Below, one piece after another: positions 50,477-61,900 of a stretch of DNA of 64,000 nucleotides. The position numbers were made by a program, and so were the translations under genes. Numbering within the stretch: position 1 is the first letter of the stretch; every line of letters begins with the position of its first letter. Origin of the DNA: Adiantum capillus-veneris (taxonomy: Eukaryota; Streptophyta; Polypodiopsida; Polypodiales; Pteridaceae); the NCBI GenBank assembly GCA_014529385.2, contig CM043953.1, positions 69,606,372 to 69,670,371 of the forward strand. The letters run 5' to 3'. The notes under the pieces are model-generated. The model ran no database searches and had not been told where the DNA came from. It saw only the letters and a program-made list of their open reading frames with translations.

Positions 50477-52100
50477 TTGGATAGTGTGCTACGAATTCCT
50501 ATAGATTGCGCAGCCTGGAAACATATAGACGAAATATGGTCGGATTTTTCCAGGGAAGGTCGAAATTTGCACCTAGGCCTGGCTATGGATGGCGTAAATC
50601 CATTTGGTCAAAGATCAACATCTTACAATGTATGGCCCGTTGTCATCGTCAACTACAACATTCCTCCGTGGTTGACTACCAAGAAGGGACAACTGTGGCT
50701 AAGCTTGATTGTGCCAGGGCAGTATAAAGTGAAGAATATGTATGTGTATCTTCATCCATTATTGGAAGAGCTACAACAGTTGTGGATTGGCATAGAAGTG
50801 GTGGATATGAGCCGACACACAGGTTGACGGAATGCTTTGATAAGAGGCATTCTAATGTGGACCATGCATGACTATCCCGGACTAACAGAATGCTCAAGTG
50901 ATTTATACTCAAACTCAAACACTATAAATCTGGGTTTTTCTCAAGCTTGTCTATTGTCATGTGTATACATGCTGGGCTTCAAACAAGCGGATACAGAGAA
51001 TGTGTCACATGTGGACCTAGACTGAATGCATGTCGGGCGTCCTCATTGAAGAAGAAAATCTACGAAGGTCATCAAGCGTATCTTCGAGAGAATCATGTGT
51101 TACGCGACAATTTTTTGGGAAGAGAGCCACCGAGGATGTCTGCACAAGCATGGTTAGAGCAGAAGGAGATGTGTGATGACGGTTTGCCGCCAGGGATGAA
51201 GAGACTCTCTCTATGGTATGAGTTACCATATTGGCCCCGACTCATGATCAATCACTTGCTCGATCCAATGCACATATTCAAGAATGTGGGTAATCTGCTA
51301 TGGGACAATCTGACCAGTAAGAAAGATACTTTGGGAGCCAGGGTTGACCTTAGAAATGTGGATCGCATGGAGCAATATTGGCCGCAGACAGCATTCGATG
51401 GATCGATAAAACTCCCTAAAGTGCTGTGGATTTTCATAGGAGCCCAAGAACACAAAGTAAAAGAGACCATACAAACTGTACGGACCCCCACTAGCGTAAT
51501 GCACTCGCTCTGAACGTGTTTTACTAAAGAAGGGAAGCTTACCGGTTTGAAGTAACACAACTGGCATAAAATGTGGCAGGTATGTTTGAAGTGAAATATA
51601 TCATGGTGGGAATTGTGTAAAAAATTTGTGTGTGGACTTTAATATCATTGCTAGACGTGTTTTGCAGCTTATTTTATCGGTGGCCATTGAGGGATGTTTG
51701 TTTCTTGATGTCCGTAACACAATCTACAAACTTGCGAAGTTGGTGCAATGGATCTACAAAAGGAGATCAATGTAGACTCCATACCATTCACCAAACTAAA
51801 CGTTGTGGAGGTTGTGTGCATGTTTGGGAAACACTTTCCTACTACCACGCTAACCATTCATGTGCATCTTCTTGTTCACATAGTTGACGAGGTGGAAATA
51901 GTTGGCACAATACATTCCATATGGATGTTCTTTTTAGAAAGTTTCATGAAAACACTCAAGGGATATGTGCATCGGAAGGCACATCCAGAGGGTAGCATGG
52001 CAGAAGGTTGGCTGGTAGCAGAGTCCCTAGTTTACATTGGAGAGTGGCTAGATGAGTTTGATAAAGCCCGGGACACGCATGGCGAACCATAGATGCTGAG
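50477..52100 (+). pseudogene. CACTA (En/Spm) transposase TNP2, broken
   Basis: Homology to the plant TNP2-type transposase starts at VLRIPIDCAAWKHID and includes LAMDGVNPFGQRSTSYNVWP, YNIPPWLTTKKGQLWLSLIV, VYLHPLLEELQQLW, then ILMWTMHDYPG in another frame, GLPPGMKRLSLWYELPYWPR with LDPMHIFKN, and a DUF4218-like end (FPTTTLTIHVHLLVHIVDEV, FMKTLKGYVHRKAHPEGSMA). Stops and frameshifts at 50825, about 50930 and about 51513-51740 break it. The N-terminal quarter is missing, so the element is 5'-truncated. In an intact element the protein cuts the transposon ends. Confidence 0.85.
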
Positions 52101-52147
52101 CACATATTTGGGATTGTCATGTGTAATCTCGATGTTGAGAAGAAGCA

Positions 52148-54470
52148 GTGATGGAAGATCTAGAGGCTAAAATCAACCGATTTTGCATGCTTCATAATCC
52201 AGTGATGCAAAAGTGGATTTCACAATATGAGGATGCAAAGCAAGAGCGACAAAGGGAACAAATCGAGTGGAGGCAGGGAAGAGGACCACCGATGCATTAT
52301 CTGATGGGTATGGAGAGCCTACCAACATTCATGACCTTATATGGTTTCACAAACAATTGAAAAGAGCACACCAATACGATGAAGAAGTGACTGAGGAGTG
52401 GGAGTACTCTCGAGGTTGCACGACCAAGGTAAGTTTGCAATGTACAACTAGTGACTTTCTAGATGTTTGAATGGCCACTCATAATCTTTGTTGGTTGTAG
52501 TATAAGTCATACACAATAGCATGGTGTAAAGGTCGCCATTTAAGGGTGGAACGGATCGACAAAAACCGTTTTACTCAAGATTGTGGAATCATGGCAAAAT
52601 TTGAACAGTCTAGTCGACGACGGTCCTCTGATGCAAAGTTTGAACAAGTAAGTATGTAAATAGTTAACATCCAATTCTAGAAGTTATGTGCTTGGAAGCT
52701 CTCATGTAAGTTATGTGGCTCTCACAAGTAGGGACGCCAAGCACTGCGCTTCGAGTGCGATGGAGATTGAAGCTACAATCACGAAGGAAGTGATGTGTCT
52801 CTGCTCATATATGCTGCTCGTCCCACCACTAGATCTAGTTTATTGAATGAAAGAGATGCTAAGAAGCACTACTACTCCTTCTTAGCGTCTCTTTCACCCG
52901 ATCAACTAGATCTAGTGGTGGGGAAAGCAACATCTATGAGTAGAGATGGATCACCTTCGCGATTGCAGCTTCAGTCTCCATCACCCGGAGTGTAGTGCTT
53001 TTACAAATTCATAGGAACCTCAACAAAATCTCTCTACACAAGAATCCCTCCCCCTTTATGAGTCTCCCCCCTCCTCTCTCTCTCTCTCTACTTGTCCATG
53101 TTTCTTCTCCATTCATTCAATATTAAGATTAAATGTTCGTGTGTTTAATGCAGGTATGGATGATGATGAGTTTCTTTCTTCTTTGTCACCCCAGCAAAGG
53201 CAGTGGTACGAGGATCATCATCGCTCTGGAGCACCATCACGTCATTCTACTCCTTTAGCGTCTCCCTCTGTTTTGGAACATTCAGCGCACTCTGAAGATT
53301 CGACAATGAGACGATCTTCACACTCGTCTAGGCACCGACGCTCTAGTGGTGGCGACGGTGATTGTTGTGGGGATGCCGTCGCTGATGCCTCGACACCGCC
53401 TCGTGTTGAATGAGGATCCTTACCTTCCTCTTCTTTGCCCACCCCCACACCAACCACACCACTGCATCGCCATCTATGCTAGGATTTACGCAGTTGACGG
53501 CCGTTCGTGGCTACACACCACTACCTACTCCTTCCGGAGTCACCCCAGTCAACACTCCTCGCTTCGGGGCCCAGACTCCAATGGAGACACCTGACGTCCG
53601 TACCCCCATCGACATGCTACTAGAGATCCCTGCCGGGGCACCCAGGTTTACGTGCATCATCGACAAGAGGGCTTGCCTTACTCCGTCAACTTCAATGGCG
53701 GCATAATCTTGGATGATGAAGGCAAGAAGGTGATCTCGCACATGCGCGGTCTTTGCTCTCAGGTGTTTAGACACTACACACTAAACACCTGGAGTGAAGT
53801 ACCAAGTGAACTAAAAGACAGAGTCATCAGCATGCTGCATGACGACTTTTCCATGTCAATACGAGATGACCGCTTCAACGAAGACCTGATGAAGGTTCGA
53901 ATGCGCGAATACTGCAAACACAAGTGTTCTGAAGTGCAAAAAGCAATAAAGAATGGGTGGAACAGACGAGATTGGCTGGCCAAATAAGATTGGAAGAATG
54001 GGAAGAATGTAGTGCACGAGAATCCTGACAAGTGAAAGCAACAAAAGGAGGCAGCCAAAGCGCGAGTAGAGGTAGTGAGCTCTCACCACTTGGGGAGCGA
54101 CGGGTGGGCATCATTTGAGGCTAATTTTGTAAGTGTTTTCGCATTGCTCTTTAGGTTTGATATTTTAGGATTTAGGGGCTTTTAAATTCTAACATACTGG
54201 ATCATTTTGTATATTTTGAATAGTGGCCAATGACAGGACGCGACTCCACATTATACAAGCGCGAGTACGCAGGCAGGAAGGGCTTAAACGCCCTAGTGGA
54301 CATTCTGAGTTCTGGCGGCGGCATGGTTAGTATTAGGGTTTACTCTTTTCTATTTGTTGTATTGTTTTGTAAATTATATGTTTATACTTACAGAAAGCTG
54401 TCTTATTGTTTTTTTTTTGCAGAATTCGACAGATATGCCGCTTGGACGCGATGAGACGTCTGATTAGATG
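52148..54470 (+). pseudogene. CACTA second gene region with introns (plant transposase, En/Spm-type)
   Basis: Downstream pieces include YKSYTIAWCKGRHLRVERID after an intron with GTAAGT (52429) and TTGTAG (52499), a Ser/His/Arg-rich segment (53141-53413), then VPSELKDRVISMLHDDFSMS and MKVRMREYCKHKCSEVQKAI, which look like the plant En/Spm-associated transposase (Transposase_24-like). Two further introns can be placed: GTAAGTGTTTTC at about 54129 to GAATAG at 54222, and GTTAGTATTAGG at 54327 to TTTTTTTGCAG at about 54421. Frameshifts near 53410 and stops at 53985 show decay. Boundaries of individual exons are approximate. Confidence 0.6.
52821..52923. repeat. 46-bp stem hairpin inside the CACTA element
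   Basis: 52821-52866 pairs with 52878-52923 with six mismatches and an 11-base loop. The arms contain CCACCACTAGATCTAGTT and TGAAAGAGA(T/C)GCTAAGAAG. Size and pairing are like a young inverted duplication or a precursor hairpin. Confidence 0.85.
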
Positions 54471-54939
54471 ACGTCAGTCTAGCCGTAGTTAGATAGCATT
54501 AGTTTCATTTTTTCATAGCATATGTATCATGAGATGACGTGTATACATCTTTTTGTAACTATTGGAAAACCATGTATATTTTTCTCAATAATGACAATGA
54601 TGTTGTAACTATTACATTTGCAAAGCTTAACAATCAAGTGATTTTGCCTATGATTTGTACAATTGTCATTGATTTACTTTTATCAATTTACTTTTGTCAG
54701 TTTTGTATATTTATTCTGCAAACAATACTATGGATGATGGAGTAAATGGTTATATTGTCTTGTGGGTGACTACTTTGGGTCTATACCTAAGCTTGCACTT
54801 TCTTTCAAAGGTGAATCTGGACTTATCTTGGATTCATTTAGGTTTACTCTATTATTGAAACATTCAATATGGTTGATGGGTGGTAGGGCATTCAATGGCA
54901 GGATGCCCTGCCACCAAAACATTTTACTCTCGGGTGTCG

Positions 54940-55149
54940 CTATAAGCATCACTATATAAGGCTCTGCAATGTTGCTAAAAGGGTCGCTATAGGTAGCCCT
55001 ATAAGCGTTGCTATAACCGTTGCTATATGCGTCGCTATATAGCGACAATTATAGCGATACTCATAGCGACGTTCTCGTATCGACGCTTTTAGCAACGCTG
55101 TGGAGTATAAAACCCCAATGTATTTCCGTCGCTAAAAAATTCACAAGTG
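54940..55149 (+). repeat. 3' subterminal repeats and end of the CACTA element
   Basis: Many direct and inverted copies of TAGCGAC/GTCGCTA and GCTATA (about 54940-55130), typical transposase-binding subterminal repeats. The end is ...GTCGCTAAAAAATTCACAAGTG at 55149; AAGTG would be the complement of a CACTT terminus. The matching 5' end is not in the window. Confidence 0.6.
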
Positions 55150-58100
55150 TACACAATCTCTTGTCCAAAGTGGGAAACCCACTGAAGTACATAAACGCTT
55201 TGTCAAAACCCTATCAACCAACATATCATTGGAAAGATCTTAGAAAATAGGTTATAAATCCCTAAACTCCGACAAATTTAGAGTTGATTTGTAGAAGTTA
55301 TGGCCTCCCAACTAAAATTGAAATGTGGGGAGAGATTCCATTTATAAGACAAAGTTGTCACATCAAAAAATGAAATCTTCTAGAATATAAGGAAAATAAG
55401 GGCATGCTATATATCAATGGATAGATCTCAATGAGTACATTCTAAATCCAAAAGATCCGACAAGTTTTGATTTCATTTGTAAAAAATTTAACGTGCACCC
55501 ATTTTGGATAAGGGGGAGAAAGGCAAAGTCCTTATAGAGCCCATTTGAGAGTCCAAAATATCCCTAATGCGACCATGACAAAGCCTTTATCAAGTAGCAA
55601 GGTCATAAAATTATCTACAAGGATCTGATGTATGCAAAGGTGGAGCTTTCATTGTGAGTGATTTCTCAGCATCTCAAAGTGAAAAATCCACCAAGATACA
55701 CGAAGCCACTCCTACATTTGGTGGTGTCATGGCTATTGGATTATTAGAGTGCCATGTCATAAATTGTGACATGGGAAGCTACATATTGGAGAATCTAGTA
55801 GAGGTAAACCTCAAGAGTAGCAAGAAGAACAAGAGATACATGAATGCAAGACCACTCGTGACATGCATAGCATACCAAGCCCTTAAAATGATTGATGATC
55901 TCTCAGAGATAGACTCCCAGTTAGATTTTCTACACAAGTCCAAGAACAATGTTCAAGTAGTAAGGAGTGCTAGCACTACTCCCACAAAAATAAATTTGCA
56001 CGACTCAAGCTCAGAAACACCCACCACAGATAGTGAAGCAAAAAAGTTAGACATAGACCTCCATGGGGAGATTAAAAGGAAAGAAGATATCCCTTTAGAA
56101 TATCAAGAGGTTGAAGAAGAGGAGAAGATTGAGATTCCCTTGTCAAGAGAAAACCAAAACAAGAGGAAAACATCCCAAGAACATAGGTTCAAAGATCCAT
56201 GAAGGAGGCTTAGAGGCTTTTATCAGAAAGGCTTGCAAAGAGAACTACGCAGCAAAAGAAGGTGGATGCGACCCAAAAAATTTCATCCTCCTCCGATTCA
56301 GATGACTCGAGGTTAGATGCTAAATTGCAAAAGCTTAAGGAAGAAAGAAGACAAACTGCAAGTGACAACCTCAAATGGCTGATGCTCAAAGACAAAGAAT
56401 CCATCTAGATTTGAAGTGCAAAGCAAAACAAAGAGAGGTAGAATCCAAAAGACAAAGGACTACAGAGTTGGATTGAATCTTGGATTCTCCTTGCAATCTA
56501 GCTACATGTCATGAGGAGACTGTTCTAAAATTGCAACTACTGTAATTATAGAAGAGGGAACCTGGGAGACCACCTCTCCCAAACCACCTTCTCGATTGCC
56601 TACTACTACACCTCTCTCTCAAGATCCTATAAGTGTCACTAAAGCTGCACAAGAAATTTTATCAAAGGCACAAATTTTGGACTTACAAACTAAGGAACAT
56701 GAACAAGAGATGCCAAACAAGATATGGAGCTGCTACAAACAGAAGTATAGCCCTTAGAACAAGAAGGAGATGCATACTTACCATGATCTCCACAATCTAA
56801 AGAACTTATCGACTCATCTCACATAAAAAGAACAATATAATGACAATAGATTTTCCTCCATTGCAGCCAACAGATGAAAATGTGGCCATGAGAATAATGG
56901 AAAAATTTGATCTCTGCAAGACCCTTCACATGTTGGAACTCCAGCTCAACTATCACAAAATCCTAACAAGGAATTTGACTAAAGAAGCAAAAGATGTCAA
57001 GGAAGCCATGGTGAAAGCAAATCAAGAGATAGCAGAGCTCAAACAGTTGTGGAAGACCTATAGAAGGAAAAACAAAATCTACAAATAGAGCTTGAGAAAG
57101 CAAAGAAAGATGACAAAGACACATCTAAGGATGTGAAAAGGGAGATTCAAGCAAATAGCCATTTTCAAGTGGAGTGCAACGAACTCAAAGAGTGACTAAA
57201 AAGGGAGAGGAAAAATTACTTAAAACTATGTGATTCATAAGATTCTATAAAGCATACGGTCTCTACCCTACTTGCCAATCAAGATGCAACACCAACAACC
57301 TTGACGTCTCATCCTTCTACTGCAAATTCACAAGAATTCAAAGCACTTAGAGAAAAGCTAGAACAAGAGAAGCTACAAAGGCAACTTTTGATGGCTAGGA
57401 TGCTCACTATGAGTGCTCAAAAGGAGCATTTAGATTAAAGAGAAACAAGAACAACTTACCAAAGCAAAAGCATATTTGAGTGCACAAGCAGAGATGCATG
57501 CTCAACAATTAAAAGCAAAGATGGATTTGGGCCACACCTGTCAAGTACCTGAATATGTGTTGCTAGTCGTTTGAAAGTGCTAAGCAGATATTTTTGACAG
57601 ACCTACCTCGTACATCACTCATGGGGGGTATCAGGATCTAGATGAGGATAGATGAAAAATAGATGCTTGAGATGAGCTAAAGAGGTGGCTAGCAAAAATG
57701 CCAGATGGAGTAGCCAAAGATTACATGGAGTATGAGCTCAAGGTTCTATATTCTACTACCTTACTGATGGTCTAGCTAGATTAGCAAATCAAGAACGTCG
57801 GGCATGACATGATGGCCTTGCCATTAATGAAGCATGAAGCTATCTTGTGGAAGAATAAGCTATTTCCAACTTTAGAGCCAAATGCACATGGAGATTGTGA
57901 AGGAGTAGTAGTAATCAAAGAGCAAGTTCTACTCATATTTGAGCGCCAAGAGATGGTTTGAGAAGTGGCCTCAAGAGGAAACCATATATAGGCATGCACC
58001 GCAACATCTAAGGATCGACCCTACTTATTGTCCTACTTCTATAAAAAAATCCTGGAGTAGTTATGAAGTACAAAGAAGCAGACAAAAGATGGTGTTGAAT

Positions 58101-58657
58101 ATCCCATTTCTTGCCAGCCCCATGAATAGAACAACAAGCCCACAAAACCATACATGCCACACACACTCCGGGCCACGATAGCAATGTTGAGAGATGTCCC
58201 AGATCTCACAAGTGAAATGACATGCAAAATGGCTAAGATGGTTATCACATGTATAGAAGCTTTTGAAAACATTGACAAAGCGGAGCACATATGGGAAGGT
58301 TTTCTTAAAGGCACAAATGGCATCAGATGGAATCTCCTGTAAGGTTCGTTCAAAAATTTCATCATGGGCATGTTTCCACGAATCATGTTTTTACCCTCAC
58401 ATTACATGTAGACCTTAGAAGAGGCTTCAAAATAGATTCGACCATCTTTAATCCATTGAAAAAAGAGCTTGAAGCAAGACATGTGGCCAAACAAAACACA
58501 CTACTCAAAAACCCTCTTAGAGATTTCTCCTTCAAGGAAGACATAATGGCAAGGGCATCAAATTCAACAAAGTACTAAAGTTGCTTGAGAAGCGACACTT
58601 TGAAAACTACTGATAGATCTTTTATAGCAGGCACAAGGACGTTGGTGTAGCCAAAGT
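55150..58657 (+). pseudogene. Unrecognised decayed coding region
   Basis: The best open piece (55654-56202, 182 codons) reads FGGVMAIGLLECHVINCDMG and becomes acidic/basic at the end. Later pieces, in changing frames, are Lys/Glu/Gln-rich and coiled-coil-like (56840-57085, LDLC...LTKEAKDVKEAMVKANQEI). Others read DELKRWLAKMPDGVAKDYME (about 57675), LPLMKHEAILWKNKLFPTLE (about 57820) and ATIAMLRDVPDLTSEMTCKM (about 58170). Codon-like order without a recognisable family, and many stops, point to an old, multi-domain protein gene or unknown transposon ORF. It is interrupted by the copia element at 58658 and continues at 63914. Confidence 0.4.
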
Positions 58658-58986
58658 TGTAAAGAATGAGGATGCAAGAGAGCTACACAAGACAAGCACA
58701 AAGCACAAAGCACACAGAGATGGAAAGCTTCTTCTTCTTCTTCACAGAAAAGAGAGTACAAAATGACTAAGTGCTAAAGCTGAAAAGTAGCACATATGTA
58801 CATGCGGTCACTAAGTGTGAACTCGCTAGAAGCGTACTAGGCTGGCACTATAAGTGTAGTCCAACTGTAGAATCACTGGCAGAGATCCTCCGTGTCGGTC
58901 ACCTAACGCGCCAGTGAGTAAATGCCGTAAGCCGCCAAGACCCGTAGTGGATGCCAGCTCAAGGTGTAGAGCTCGACATCTCAACA
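58658..58986 (-). repeat. 3' LTR of the copia element
   Basis: 329 bp. It differs from the 5' LTR by GCGG/CCGG, CCAACTG/CCAGCTG and one extra A (GTAAATGCC/GTAATGCC). The polyprotein stop lies inside this LTR. Confidence 0.95.
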
Positions 58987-61900
58987 CTCCCCCTCGAGCT
59001 CTGCATGTCGCAGAGTCCAAGCATAGTCCGGAAACGTCGAAGCTTCTCAGCTCCGAGGGCCTTGGTAAAGATATCCGCTATCTGCTCCTCTGTGCTGACG
59101 TAGACCAAGTCGATGTCGCCCGCCAACACTCGCTCTCGAACGTAGTGGTAATGGACCTCTATGTGTTTGGTCCTGGCATGGAACACTGGGTTCCTAGCCA
59201 ACTGCATGCTGCTGAGGTTGTCACAATGGATGAAAATCTGTTGGTCCACCTGCACTCCCAAGTCCTCAAGTAATGTGCGTAGCCAAGCTACCTCGCACGC
59301 CGCAACTACTGCACCTCTGTACTCGGCCTCTGTGCTCGATAAAGCAACCGTAGGCTGCTTTTTTCTGCTCCAAGTAACAGCAACACTCCCAAAAGAGAAC
59401 ATGAAGCCACTCGTAGATCTCCTATCAACAATGCTACTTGCCCAATCTGCATCTGTATACCCATACAATGCTAATGGTGCATCTGCTGCATAGAACAATG
59501 CGTAGTCAAGAGTACCTTGCACATACCTAAGTGTGCGTCGTACTCCATCCAAATGTGGCTTCCTCGGAAGTTGCATGAACTGACTCTCCAAGCCTACTGT
59601 GTAGCTCAAGTCTGGCCTCGTGATAGTCAAGTAGATTAGACTACCCACAATCTTCCTGTACATGTTGACATCCTCAACAACATCACCCTTCTCTGCACTC
59701 AGCTTTGCATTCACATCCAAGGGAATAGAAATTGGCTTACAATCATCCATACCATACTTTGACAACATGTTCAAAGCATACTGTCTCTGTGATAGCCATA
59801 CACCCTCTGGAGTCCTGATCACTTCAATGCCAAGAAAGTAGCACAACTCGCCTAAATCTTTCATTTCAAACTCCTGTTTGAGAAGGCCCTTCACATGGTC
59901 AATCTCCATAGCATTGTCACCAACAATAATAAGGTCATCTACATATATGGTAATGACCACAATCCCCACATCACTCTCACGTACATAGAGTGAATGATCA
60001 GCATGAGCTCTCCTAAAACCAATACTGACAAGATACTTGGCAATCCTGTCATACCATGCTCTAGAGCCCTGCTTCAAACCATACAAAGCTTTGAGAAGTC
60101 TGCATACATAATCTGGGTAACCTGGATCGACATAACCAGGTGGCTGATCCATATACACTTCCTCTTGCAACTCACCATTCAAGAAGGCATTCTTTACATC
60201 CATTTGATGCATAATCCATCCTCTAGATGCAGCCACTTCTATGACAGCTCTCACTGTCGTCATCTTTGCCACTGGAGCAAAGGTCTCCTCATAGTCTATG
60301 CCATACGTCTGTGCATAACCCTTTGCGACCAGCCTTGCCTTGTGACGCTCAATGTTACCATCAGCCTTATGCTTGGTTTTATACACCCATTTGCAGCCAA
60401 TAGCTTTCTTGCCACTTGGCAATGGCACCAACTCCCATGTGTCATTTGCTTCCAATGCAGCCATCTCTTCATTCATTGCATCATCCCAATGCACATTTCC
60501 AACTGCATCCTCAAAACATGTGGGCTCCACATCTTGTATCACCTTAGCCATGTAGGCTTGGTGATGCGCTAGATACCCATCATAAGTCAATTTCTGAACT
60601 GGATTTCTGACTCTATTAGATCTGCGCGGTCCTGGGTCACTCCTTTGCCCTCTAGCATCTTCTTGTACTTTCCTTACACCAGGTGTCCTGACAGCCGGAA
60701 TTCCAAATTCCTCATCAAGACTTTGTTCAGAACCATCTGAATCCATGTCTACATGTGAAAAACCTGATGATGCATCAACCATAAAGGGAGGTTCATCAAC
60801 CTTTTCCTTTCCTTTTCGTGATACATTCCCTGTACCTGTTGGTGGAGTAACCTGCGTACGTAGTCTACCATTCCATGGTTTCTCAACAGAGCCACGAGAA
60901 GAGGACTCTTGTGGTCCACTCAAAACCTGTGACTGTGGCCTCACATTTTGTACAACCACATCATCTTTTACATCAGCCCCAATAGTGTCATGTGCATTGC
61001 TGTACCAGCTGCTCATCTCATCAAAGACTACATCTCTGCTCACTCGTAATTCTCGTGTAGTAGGATTGTAGCACCTGTACCCCTTTTGTTCAAGGGAATA
61101 TCCCACAAGAATACATTTCTCTGCTTTAGGATCCAATTTCCTACGCAACTCATCTGGTACATGCATGTAAGCTATGCAGCCAAACACTTTCAAGTGTGCC
61201 AAATCAGGCTTTGTACCTGTAAACTTTTCCTCAGGTGTTACATCATGCACCGCAGCTGTAGGTGTCCTGTTCATAATGTACACAGCTGTATTTACAGCTT
61301 CAGCCCAGAAATGATGAGGCATGTTCTTCTCATTCATCAATGCACGTGCAACCTCTGCAATGTGCCTGTTTTTCCTTTCTGCGACCCCATTCTGCTGTGG
61401 AGTATATTTGCATGTAAACTGCCTATGTATACCATGCATTCGCAGAAAATCTGAAAAATCATTGGAGAAGTACTCTCCCCCTCCATCTGACCTCAATGTC
61501 TTGATTTGCATATCTGTCTCCTTCTCAATCATGACTTTGAAGTCTTGAAAGTGACCAAACACTTCACTTTTGTTACGCATGAAGTAGACCCATACTTTCC
61601 TTGTATGGTCATCAATGAAAGAGACATAATACCTGCAACCATGTATACTTGCAGTATCGGTTGGACCCCAAACATCTGTGTGCACCACCTCAAGTGGCTT
61701 TTTACATACATTGCGCTCATGTGGAAATGAGCCCTTTGACTGTTTTCCAAACTGGCATGCTGCACACACTTTATGCATACCATCCACCTTGAATTTGGGC
61801 AAACCTTTTACAATCTGTTTTGATTGCATGCTGCGCAATCTTTGCTCATTGACATGGCCAATGCGTTTGTGCCAAATGTCAACATCAGCCACAACACCTG

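Noticed and set aside
51598-51890. A separate host gene between the two CACTA transposase pieces
   Set aside because: Short frames here fit the decayed TNP2/DUF4218 region in shifted frames; no independent support.
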